Part shown: one piece after another, positions 1 to 6,419 of the stretch | Position numbering within the stretch: the stretch's first letter is position 1 | Layout of the letters: each line of letters opens with the position of its first letter | Source: Pusillimonas sp. UBA6240 | GTDB taxonomy: Bacteria > Pseudomonadota > Gammaproteobacteria > Burkholderiales > Burkholderiaceae_B | Length of the DNA: 8,692 bases | Direction: 5' to 3' | Assembly (NCBI GenBank): GCA_002441445.1 | Contig: DJWC01000119.1 | Location: forward strand, 16,260 to 24,951 | Program-made: the position numbers and the translations under genes | Notes under the pieces: model-generated | What the model saw: the letters and a program-made list of their open reading frames with translations, nothing else | The model's database searches: none | What the model was told of the DNA's origin: nothing

Positions 1-1970
1 CCCATGGCGATGCCCACGTCGGCCTGCTTCAGGGACGGCGCATCGTTCACCCCGTCGCCCGTCATGGCCACCACGGCGCCGCGGGATTGCAATGCGCGCA
101 CCACCCGCAGCTTGTGTTCCGGGCTGGTGCGGGCGAATACCGTGGCGCGTTCGGCGACATCCGGCAATTCGGAATCAGCCACCGTATCCAGCTGGGCGCC
201 GGTGATGACTTCCGGCCGGTCCGCCAGGCCGAGCTGGGCGGCGATCGCGGTGGCCGTGGCGGCATGATCGCCGGTCATCATCTTGACCGCTATCCCGGCG
301 GAGCGGCAGTCGGCGACCGCCTTGACGGCTTCGGCGCGCGGAGGGTCGATGAAGCCGACCAGCCCCAGGAAGACCAGGCCCTGCACATCCGAAAACGCCA
401 ACCGTTCAGGGGGCTCGCCGCCGTCGGACCAGGCGAAGCCCAGCACTCTTTCGCCCTCCGAGCCGGCCAGATCGATCGCCGCTTGCCAGTATGCCGTATC
501 GAGCGGAGCCAGGCCCGATTCCGTGATCTGATGCGTGCACATCGACAGCACGCGTTCCGGCGCGCCCTTGACCATCAGCATGGCGCTTCCGTCCTGCTTC
601 CGGTGCAGGGTGGCCATGTAGCGGTGTTGCGCGTCGAAGGGAATCTCGTCTAGGCGCGGAGTTTCCGAGCGCAGCGCATCCGCCTGCAGGCCGGCGCGCG
701 CCGCGAGAGCCAGCAAGGCGACTTCCATGGGATCGCCGTCCATCCGCGGTTTGCCGGCCGAGATATGCAGGCGGGCGTCATTGCAGAGCAGGGCGCTCAG
801 CACCAGCCTGCGCGCCGGCCCGGATATCTGCACGGGGCTTCCCATGGTATCGGTAACGCGTCCCCACGGCGTATAGCCTTCGCCCTCGACGAAATAGGTA
901 TCCGCGGCCGTGACGAGGCGGCGGGCGGACATTTCGTTGCGTGTCAGCGTGCCCGTCTTGTCGGAGCAAATGATGGAGGTCGCGCCCAGGGTTTCGACCG
1001 CCGGCAGGCGGCGCACGATGGCATTGCGGCTGGCCATGCGGCGCACGCCGATCGCCAGGGTGATGGTAATGACGGCTGGAAGGCTTTCCGGCACCAGGCT
1101 GACCGCCAGGGCCACCACGACCATCAAGGCGTCCAGCCAGGCGTAGCCGCGGAACACAATGGCGAAGAACAACAACACCGCCGCGCCCGACATGGAAAAC
1201 AGGGTGAAGCGCCTGCCGAACGCATTGATCTGGCGCAGTAGCGGGGTGGTCAGCGGCTCAACGGAACCGAGCAGGGAACTGATTTTTCCTATTTCGCTGC
1301 GGGCGCCCGTCGCCACCACCACCCCCACGCCCTGGCCCGCCGTGACCAGCGTGCCGGACCATGCCATGGAATGGCGGTCGCCCAGCGCTGACGATGGCGG
1401 CGCCGGGCTTTCCTGCTTTTCCGCAGCCACGGATTCGCCGGTCAGGATGGCTTCGTCGATCAGCATTCCCCGGGTGCGCAGCAGGCGCAGGTCGGCGGGC
1501 ACCCGATCGCCCGCCTCGAGCAGGACAATATCGCCCGGAACCAGATCCTGCACCGCCACAATACGGCGCTGTCCATCGCGCAGGATGCGGGCTGTGGGAG
1601 CGAGCACGGCGCGCAAGGCCGCCAGCGCCTGCTCGGCGCGCCCTTCCTGGATGAAGCCCACGATGGCATTCACGAACACCACCAGCACGATCACGCCGGC
1701 ATCGACGCCATGCCCGAGAAAGGCCGCCAATACGGCCGCGGCGAGCAGAAAATAGATCAGGGCATTGTTGAACTGGGCGGCGAAGCGTAACAAGGCCGAG
1801 GGCGGCTTGGCGGCCGGAAGCTCGTTCCTGCCGTATTCGCTCAATCGGGATGCCGCATCCGTGCCGCTCAGACCCTGGGCGGAGGCATCGAATGCGCGCA
1901 GCACATCCTCGGCCGTCGAGGCGTGCCATGGCGGGTCAGTCTGGTCGTCGAGCGAAGGAGGTGTCTGCAT
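1..1970 (-). CDS. P-type cation-transporting ATPase, type II-like (C-terminus beyond window)
   Basis: An ATP-driven inner-membrane cation pump, open for 656 codons with its C-terminus off the left edge. Visible parts in order: cytoplasmic N-terminal region (about 13-60), membrane helices M1-M2 (about 66-107), actuator loop TGES (177-180), M3-M4 (about 255-308) with PESLP at 294-298, phosphorylation motif DKTGT with acceptor D337, nucleotide-binding KGAPE (468-472), DPPR hinge, MTGD (T566-D568) and GDGVNDAP (from G638). Family members are about 850-900 residues, so roughly the last 200-250, including M5-M10, are missing. The layout resembles Ca2+/Na+-type (SERCA/PMR1-like) bacterial pumps. The M4 glutamate E295 is kept but the usual PEGLP glycine is serine, so the ion is not assignable. 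ATG 1970 is the first in-frame ATG, GTG or TTG after the stop of the gene upstream, 44 bp away; the Shine-Dalgarno match is poor. Probably the distal gene of the leftward operon. Confidence 0.93.
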   Translation of the reverse strand, partial: MQTPPSLDDQTDPPWHASTAEDVLRAFDASAQGLSGTDAASRLSEYGRNELPAAKPPSALLRFAAQFNNALIYFLLAAAVLAAFLGHGVDAGVIVLVVFVNAIVGFIQEGRAEQALAALRAVLAPTARILRDGQRRIVAVQDLVPGDIVLLEAGDRVPADLRLLRTRGMLIDEAILTGESVAAEKQESPAPPSSALGDRHSMAWSGTLVTAGQGVGVVVATGARSEIGKISSLLGSVEPLTTPLLRQINAFGRRFTLFSMSGAAVLLFFAIVFRGYAWLDALMVVVALAVSLVPESLPAVITITLAIGVRRMASRNAIVRRLPAVETLGATSIICSDKTGTLTRNEMSARRLVTAADTYFVEGEGYTPWGRVTDTMGSPVQISGPARRLVLSALLCNDARLHISAGKPRMDGDPMEVALLALAARAGLQADALRSETPRLDEIPFDAQHRYMATLHRKQDGSAMLMVKGAPERVLSMCTHQITESGLAPLDTAYWQAAIDLAGSEGERVLGFAWSDGGEPPERLAFSDVQGLVFLGLVGFIDPPRAEAVKAVADCRSAGIAVKMMTGDHAATATAIAAQLGLADRPEVITGAQLDTVADSELPDVAERATVFARTSPEHKLRVVRALQSRGAVVAMTGDGVNDAPSLKQADVGIAM

Positions 1971-2014
1971 CCAAAAAGTCCAGGCGACGCGGGAAGTTTT
2001 TTCGTTGCGGGCTT

Positions 2015-2581
2015 TCAGCCGCGCCAGTGGCGCACTCTCCCGGTATCGATGTGCACGAACTGCTCGCGGGGGTAATACCCGACACCGCCCGCTTTCAGGG
2101 ATAAGGCCGCATCGCGCAGTTGCGTGAGCGGAACGGCCGGCAAGCGAATGTCGATCGCCTTGCCGTCCATGTGCAGGCTGCGTTTGGCGACGCCCCCGCC
2201 GCCGGTGGCGCGCAGCCTGTCGTTGGTGGCGGGGCAGCGGTAGCAGGAAATCACATGGAAGGGCTGCCGCGGCGCATCCAGCGCCAGCGCGAGGCGATGC
2301 AGGATATCGAAGAGCCCGGGATCGATAGCGCCCACATCGCCGGTGTAGTGGTCGCGCAAGAAATGGTTCAGGCGATCGAGCGCCTGCGGCACGTAACGGC
2401 CATGCGTGGAATAGATGAGGGAAATATGCTCGTTGGTGTGGGTATGGCTGAAAGACAGGCTGCGCGCCTGCACGGCGCCCGCCCATGCCGGGGAAGCATG
2501 GGCCGCGCCCAGCCCGCACGCGGCGAGTCCCGCGGAAGAATAAAGAAACCGGCGTCGTGAAGGAGAAAATGAATTCGTCAT
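2015..2581 (-). CDS. mepK: MepK/YcbK-type (DUF882, M15-like) murein endopeptidase, Tat-exported
   Basis: A 188-residue periplasmic peptidase of the DUF882 family. E. coli MepK of this family cuts 3-3 (mDAP-mDAP) and some 4-3 peptide cross-links in peptidoglycan. A twin-arginine signal is clear: SRRRFL at residues 8-13, then a short hydrophobic stretch. Possible cleavage sites are after AHA (29) or AWA (34); LAAC at 19-22 also fits a lipobox. The mature domain has the LNHFLRD and IDPGLFD blocks, then the expected M15-type zinc ligands H137 (SLHMDGKAID), D144 and H177 (FVHIDTG). Oddly, the usual SGYRS motif reads SCYRC here (C113, C116). Length is normal for the family. The ATG at 2581 puts the Tat motif at the right distance, although no strong ribosome site precedes it. 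It lies 27 bp downstream of the ldtD-like gene, the same pairing as ldtD-mepK in E. coli. Confidence 0.9.
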   Translation of the reverse strand: MTNSFSPSRRRFLYSSAGLAACGLGAAHASPAWAGAVQARSLSFSHTHTNEHISLIYSTHGRYVPQALDRLNHFLRDHYTGDVGAIDPGLFDILHRLALALDAPRQPFHVISCYRCPATNDRLRATGGGGVAKRSLHMDGKAIDIRLPAVPLTQLRDAALSLKAGGVGYYPREQFVHIDTGRVRHWRG

Positions 2582-2608
2582 GATGGCGCTATGGGAGAGG
2601 CATGTGCA

Positions 2609-4204
2609 TTAATTGCGTTGCTGTGTCGGACCAGGCGGCGGGCCCGCGCGAACCCGATGTTTCAACGCGTTATCCAGCAGTTGATCCTGGGCGTACAGGT
2701 CGGGAAAGAAATAAACTTTATCATTCTTGACGATCACCGTACTGTAGGTGATCAACACCGGCAAGGGTTGTTTCAAACGGATGGTTTTTGAAATGCCGCT
2801 CGCCATGGCTTCGCGAATACGCGTTTCCGTCCATTCAGGGTCATCGTACAGAACGAATTTCGCGAGGCTCACCGGGTCTTCGATGCGTATGCAGCCATGG
2901 CTGAAATCGCGCCGGTGGCGGTCGAACAACTGCGGCGCGGGCGTGTGATGCAGATAGATATTCTTGTCGTTGGGAAAAACGAACTTGATGTCCCCCAAGG
3001 CATTGCGGGGGCCCGGCCTTTGGCGAATGCGCAATTCGCCGCGCAGCACCGCCTGCAAATTCGCTTCCGAAAGGGTATTGACGGCCTGGCCGCCGCTTGT
3101 GACGAATTCCAGGCCTTGCTGCTGGAAATACCCCGGGTCGCGTCGCAGCCGCGGAATGGTCTCCGCACGGGCAATCGAAATGGGTATGTTCCAATAAGGG
3201 CTGAATTCAATGAAGCGCATATCTTCTTCGAACACCGGCGTCCGTTTGTCGAGCGCGCTTCCAACGATGATTTTCATTTCCACCTTGACGGTGGCTTTAT
3301 CGTCCTTGACTTCATAAGCCCGCAGTATGAACTCGGGAATATTGACGGCTATCATGCGCGGCGCCCGCAGCAGCGGCGTCCAGCGCAGGCGCTCCAGCGT
3401 CAGCTCTATCTGTCGTATGCGGCGGTCCGGCGCCACTTGCAATTGCGCGAATGTGGCGCTGCCGATGATGCCGTCTGGCAGCAAGCCGTGGCGCTCCTGG
3501 AATGCCTTGACGCCGTCGACCAGTGCGCCTTCATAGCGCGCGGGCGCCGGCGTGTTTGCCGGCAGATCGCCCAATGCCGCCAGGCGTTCAGCCAAGGCCG
3601 CCATCCCCGCGTAACTCTGCCCCGGCTCCAGCTTTTTGCCGGGCAGCGCGGGCAAGCCGGTGTTCCAGGCTGGATGCCCGCTCAAGCGGCGATAATCGGC
3701 CAGGACCTGCCGCAATCTTGCGTACAAAGGGATGCGCGGAGCGACCAGCCGCACCGCCTCGGGCAGCCGGTTGGACTTTACGGCTCCCTGCAGATAAGCC
3801 GCCGCATCGAAGGAGGAAGGCAGGGCGGGCGCCTTGAAATATTGATGGATCACCCGAGGATCGAGCCGGCCGCGATGCAGATCGAGCAGATAGCGCTCCA
3901 TGGCGGCGCTCAATGCCGCATCCAGTTCGGCCATGGCGGCGGGGGCCGGCGCCGCGCCCTGGCCGGCCTGGCTCAGCGCCCTGCGCAAGGGCTCGGCGTC
4001 GTAGTCCGACGGCGCCAAGCCATCCGCATCCGCGGAGGCCAGAAACCCCGCCGCCTGGATGGCTTGCGGCGTGGGGCGGCCATGCTCGAACCATAGCAAG
4101 GCTTCTTGCGCCGAGGCATGCCCAAGGTGTAAGCCCAGCGCCCATGTCAAAAACAGGCAGTACAGTGTTCTTTCAAGTTTTCCTTTGTTCAAAATCATTC
4201 CCAT
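2609..4204 (-). CDS. ldtD: YcbB/LdtD-type L,D-transpeptidase (YkuD domain)
   Basis: A 531-residue secreted enzyme predicted to form 3-3 (mDAP-mDAP) cross-links in peptidoglycan, bypassing D,D-transpeptidases. Order: signal peptide (1-32, charged start, hydrophobic core, ASA/QE cleavage), an alpha-helical YcbB-type scaffold region, a peptidoglycan-binding domain around 222-255 (KAFQERHGLLPDG), and a YkuD catalytic domain around 282-464. The catalytic motif is SHGCIR with nucleophile C438 and H436; an upstream LHHTP (H419, H420) is the other conserved histidine region. E. coli LdtD is somewhat longer (about 615 residues). An upstream GTG at 4258 would extend into the end of rssA and place 18 extra residues before the signal peptide, so ATG 4204 is preferred; ATG 4198 is also possible. 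The ribosome site is weak. The gene lies 20 bp after rssA and 27 bp before mepK. Confidence 0.92.
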   Translation of the reverse strand: MGMILNKGKLERTLYCLFLTWALGLHLGHASAQEALLWFEHGRPTPQAIQAAGFLASADADGLAPSDYDAEPLRRALSQAGQGAAPAPAAMAELDAALSAAMERYLLDLHRGRLDPRVIHQYFKAPALPSSFDAAAYLQGAVKSNRLPEAVRLVAPRIPLYARLRQVLADYRRLSGHPAWNTGLPALPGKKLEPGQSYAGMAALAERLAALGDLPANTPAPARYEGALVDGVKAFQERHGLLPDGIIGSATFAQLQVAPDRRIRQIELTLERLRWTPLLRAPRMIAVNIPEFILRAYEVKDDKATVKVEMKIIVGSALDKRTPVFEEDMRFIEFSPYWNIPISIARAETIPRLRRDPGYFQQQGLEFVTSGGQAVNTLSEANLQAVLRGELRIRQRPGPRNALGDIKFVFPNDKNIYLHHTPAPQLFDRHRRDFSHGCIRIEDPVSLAKFVLYDDPEWTETRIREAMASGISKTIRLKQPLPVLITYSTVIVKNDKVYFFPDLYAQDQLLDNALKHRVRAGPPPGPTQQRN

Positions 4205-4213
4205 TCTGTGGCC

Positions 4214-4226
4214 AGGCGAGACGCCT
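4214..4226. other. Small hairpin between rssA and ldtD
   Basis: A perfect 5-bp stem with a 3-nt loop (AGGCG-AGA-CGCCT on the plus strand) overlaps the rssA stop codon and ends 9 bp upstream of the ldtD ATG at 4204. There is no T-tract, so it is not a convincing terminator. It could act as a small mRNA-processing or translational element, or be chance in GC-rich DNA. Confidence 0.3.
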
Positions 4227-5127
4227 AGAGCCTCAAATCCCTCAAAGCCGGCAGGCACAATTCAACCGATCTGCGGCCCGCCTCGATCGCCTGTTGCGCC
4301 TGGTGAAAATCCAGCAAACCCAAGTGCGCCAGCTTCGGACTGATGATGATATCCGGAGGCTCGCCCGCCATGCGGCTGCGGGTGATGCGCACCTGCATGA
4401 TATTCAGGCTCGACGCCACGACATCTAGCATCGAAGGCAATTGCCGGCCGGCTTTATCGTCCGCGGACAAGAAAACCCCGAAATCCGATTTCATTTTCCG
4501 GACCCATTCATAACCCGGGGAGCCCGGCCTGGATGCATGGGCGGATTCTTGAACCAAGTGACGGCCCAGCGTGTCGGCGCTGAGGTCGACGGCTATCAGG
4601 ATATCAGCCCCCATTGCGCGCGCAAGCGACACCGGCACGGGGTTCACCAGGCCGCCGTCGACGAGCAAGCGCCCCGAATGCCAGACCGGCGAAAACAGAC
4701 CCGGCAAGGCAATGGAAGCGCGCACCGCATCCAGCGTCGAGCCGCTGCGCAGCCAGACCTCGGCGCCGGTGTGCAGCTCCGTTGCAACCGCCCCGAAAGG
4801 AAGCTTCATGTCCTCGATAGGGCAGTCGATGAAATTCTGGCGGAAAAAACCCATCAAGCGCTCGCCTTTCAGCATACCGCCATTGAGCGCGATATCCATG
4901 AACGAGATGACATTCTTGATGGTGAGCCCGACCGCCCATTCTTTGAACTGGCCTATCTTGCCCGCCGAATAGGCGGCTCCGACCAGGGCGCCGATGGAGG
5001 TTCCGCAGACGATGTCGGGCTTGATGCCGTATTCTTCGAGCGCCAGTATCACCCCTATGTGCGCCCAGCCGCGTGCGGCGCCTCCGCCCAGGGCCAAGCC
5101 AATCGAAGGTCTGGAATCCGGCTTCAT
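4225..5127 (-). CDS. rssA: RssA-type patatin-like phospholipase/esterase
   Basis: A 300-residue patatin-domain hydrolase, full length compared with E. coli RssA (YchK, about 300 residues) and close to it throughout as I recall that sequence. Key elements are the oxyanion-hole loop GGGAARG (14-20), the GTSIG elbow with nucleophile S44, and the DGG motif with catalytic D157 completing the Ser-Asp dyad. The C-terminal block SRMAGEPPDI and the LDFHQA segment are also typical. No signal peptide or membrane helix is seen, so it is probably cytoplasmic or membrane-associated. Its natural substrate is unknown; acyl ester or lysophospholipid hydrolysis is inferred from the family. It is the first gene of the leftward operon. 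ATG 5127 is preceded by AGGAG at 5138-5142, and the promoter region with an FNR-type site lies immediately upstream. Confidence 0.93.
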   Translation of the reverse strand: MKPDSRPSIGLALGGGAARGWAHIGVILALEEYGIKPDIVCGTSIGALVGAAYSAGKIGQFKEWAVGLTIKNVISFMDIALNGGMLKGERLMGFFRQNFIDCPIEDMKLPFGAVATELHTGAEVWLRSGSTLDAVRASIALPGLFSPVWHSGRLLVDGGLVNPVPVSLARAMGADILIAVDLSADTLGRHLVQESAHASRPGSPGYEWVRKMKSDFGVFLSADDKAGRQLPSMLDVVASSLNIMQVRITRSRMAGEPPDIIISPKLAHLGLLDFHQAQQAIEAGRRSVELCLPALRDLRL

Positions 5128-5137
5128 GGTAGAACGG

Positions 5138-5142
5138 CTCCT
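5138..5142 (-). promoter_or_regulatory. Ribosome binding site of rssA
   Basis: AGGAG on the minus strand, 10 nt upstream of ATG 5127. The spacing is slightly long, but it is the only good match near this start. Confidence 0.6.
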
Positions 5143-5168
5143 GCTTGCCTTACAGAGTACTCCGCAGC

Positions 5169-5197
5169 ATTATACGGACTTAATCTTCTTGTGTTGA
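5169..5197 (-). promoter_or_regulatory. Leftward promoter of the rssA operon
   Basis: On the minus strand a perfect TATAAT occupies 5174-5169. Exactly 17 bp upstream, TCAACA at 5197-5192 matches TTGACA at four of six positions and overlaps the FNR-type palindrome. Transcription would start around 5159-5162, leaving a leader of about 32-35 nt before ATG 5127. The centre of the FNR-type site would then lie about 38-41 bp upstream of the start, close to the class-II activation position. The -10 hexamer is seen directly; its use is inferred. Confidence 0.6.
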
Positions 5198-5207
5198 TCA
5201 TCATCAA
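5194..5207. promoter_or_regulatory. FNR/ANR-type operator (TTGAT-N4-ATCAA)
   Basis: A perfect match to the FNR/ANR/DNR consensus: TTGAT, four bases (CATC), ATCAA, centred between 5200 and 5201. It lies in the only sizeable intergenic region of the window, between divergent rssA and the alcohol dehydrogenase. The centre is 73-74 bp upstream of ATG 5127 and 82-83 bp upstream of ATG 5283, and stands near -41.5 relative to a plausible -10 on each side. FNR-family proteins activate from this position when oxygen is low. Which regulator binds (FNR, ANR or the nitric-oxide-sensing DNR type) cannot be told from the site. Confidence 0.8.
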
Positions 5208-5229
5208 TAGGGCCTCTTCGCAGCTCGTT

Positions 5230-5235
5230 TAGCCT
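5230..5235 (+). promoter_or_regulatory. Candidate -10 of the rightward (alcohol dehydrogenase) promoter
   Basis: TAGCCT matches TATAAT at only three of six positions. It sits exactly 22 bp after the FNR-type palindrome, the spacing of a class-II FNR-activated promoter, implying a start near 5242. No good -35 is seen, as expected for an activator-dependent promoter. The assignment depends on spacing and is weak by sequence alone. Confidence 0.4.
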
Positions 5236-5270
5236 TGTACTGTTGTTCCCCGCAAACGCAATACAACCTC

Positions 5271-5276
5271 AAGGAG
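5271..5276 (+). promoter_or_regulatory. Ribosome binding site of the alcohol dehydrogenase
   Basis: A strong AAGGAG, 6 nt before ATG 5283. It fixes this start over the in-frame TTG at 5235, which has no such site and would add 16 unrelated residues. Confidence 0.85.
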
Positions 5277-5282
5277 TCAGAT

Positions 5283-6338
5283 ATGAGCCGTCCATCGACC
5301 ATGAAAGCAATTGTCTACGTCGAGCCCCAGAAAATAGTGTGGGACACTGTTCCGACTCCGGCGATACTCGAACCGACCGATGCGATCATCAAGATAGTCA
5401 AGACCACGATCTGCGGTACGGATCTGCATATCCTGAAAGGAGACGTACCGGCCGTCACCGGCGGCAGGATACTGGGCCACGAGGGCGTGGGCATAGTCGA
5501 GGAAGTCGGCAGCGCCGTCCGCTCCTTCAAGCCAGGCGATCATGTACTGATTTCATGCATTACCTCTTGCGGAAGATGCGAATATTGTAAAAAACGGATG
5601 TACGCGCACTGCGAAGACGGCGGCTGGATACTCGGCCATTTGATCGATGGCACCCAGGCGGAATATGTCCGTATCCCGCATGCGGACAATAGCCTGTACG
5701 CCGTACCGCCCGGCAGCGACGAAGAAGCCCTGGTCATGCTCAGCGACATCCTTCCGACCGGGTTCGAGATCGGGGTCTTGTACGGCGCCGTCAAGCCGGG
5801 AGACACAGTAGCCATCGTTGGCGCGGGGCCCGTAGGCCTGGCGGCGCTGCTGACCGCCCAATTCTATTCGCCCGGCGCCATCATCATGGTGGATGTCGAT
5901 CCCTCGCGCCTTGAGGTGGCGAAGAAGCTGGGGGCCACGCACGTCGTCAACAGCGCCGATACCGGCGCCGTCGAGGCGATTCTGGCCCACACAAGGGATG
6001 GGGTGGATGTCGCCATCGAAGCGGTCGGCATACCGGCAACCTTCGACATTTGCCAGAAGATACTCCGCCCCGGAGGCCATCTTGCGAATGTCGGCGTCCA
6101 TGGCGAAAGCGTGAATTTTGAGATTCAAAATCTTTGGATTAAAAATATCACATTGACCACCGGCCTGGTCAACACGGATACCACGCCGATGCTGCTCAAG
6201 ACCGTCGAGTCGAAAAAAATCAATCCCAGTGATTTGATCACCCATCGCTTCGCCTTCGACCAGTTCCTGAAGGCATATGAAGTATTCGGCAAAGCCGCCG
6301 CGGAAGGCGCCTTGAAGGTGATTCTCAGCAACACCTGA
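5283..6338 (+). CDS. Zinc-dependent medium-chain alcohol dehydrogenase
   Basis: A cytosolic 351-residue oxidoreductase of the zinc MDR family, interconverting alcohols with aldehydes or ketones using NAD(P). Catalytic-zinc positions are C44 (in CGTD), H66-E67 (GHEGVG) and D155 (SDILPTG), the set seen in secondary-alcohol and related dehydrogenases. The structural zinc loop has four cysteines, C96, C99, C102 and C110. The Rossmann fold begins at GAGPVG (180-185), and strand two ends with D204, which favours NAD over NADP. Length is normal and the frame intact. The gene starts 75 bp after the FNR-type site and is followed 81 bp later by the glucan phosphorylase with no evident terminator, so the two are probably co-transcribed. 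Under low oxygen it could reoxidise NADH by reducing a carbonyl compound, but the substrate and physiological direction cannot be read from sequence. Confidence 0.93.
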   Translation: MSRPSTMKAIVYVEPQKIVWDTVPTPAILEPTDAIIKIVKTTICGTDLHILKGDVPAVTGGRILGHEGVGIVEEVGSAVRSFKPGDHVLISCITSCGRCEYCKKRMYAHCEDGGWILGHLIDGTQAEYVRIPHADNSLYAVPPGSDEEALVMLSDILPTGFEIGVLYGAVKPGDTVAIVGAGPVGLAALLTAQFYSPGAIIMVDVDPSRLEVAKKLGATHVVNSADTGAVEAILAHTRDGVDVAIEAVGIPATFDICQKILRPGGHLANVGVHGESVNFEIQNLWIKNITLTTGLVNTDTTPMLLKTVESKKINPSDLITHRFAFDQFLKAYEVFGKAAAEGALKVILSNT

Positions 6339-6407
6339 ACTGCGCCAGGCTCGGCGGCATACTCATGGATTCGCGCAGGCACAGCCGCCATGCGCGGATC
6401 GCGGAAC

Positions 6408-6412
6408 AGGAG
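6408..6412 (+). promoter_or_regulatory. Ribosome binding site fixing the GTG start of glgP
   Basis: AGGAG followed by a 7-nt A/T-rich spacer and GTG 6420. The upstream in-frame ATG at 6390 lacks a comparable site and would add ten basic residues (RGSRNRRK...) that the family does not need. Confidence 0.75.
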
Positions 6413-6419
6413 AAAAATT

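Noticed and set aside
87..653. 188-codon plus-strand open frame opposite the P-type ATPase
   Set aside because: The minus strand carries the diagnostic KGAPE, MTGD and GDGVND motifs here, so this frame is a shadow. The same applies to the frames at 765-1241, 1159-1755 and the minus-strand one at 1258-1929.
2897..4096. 399-codon plus-strand open frame antisense to ldtD
   Set aside because: Shadow of the L,D-transpeptidase codons; no family motif, signal peptide or ribosome site.
4205..4258. Eighteen-residue N-terminal extension of ldtD from GTG 4258
   Set aside because: It would overlap the end of rssA and bury the signal peptide behind unrelated residues.
4441..5232. 263-codon plus-strand open frame opposite rssA
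   Set aside because: Lies over the patatin-domain gene and also crosses the shared promoter region; no domain is visible.
5235..5282. Upstream extension of the alcohol dehydrogenase from a TTG codon
   Set aside because: ATG 5283 has AAGGAG at ideal spacing and starts where the family starts; the extension would overlap the predicted transcription start near 5242.
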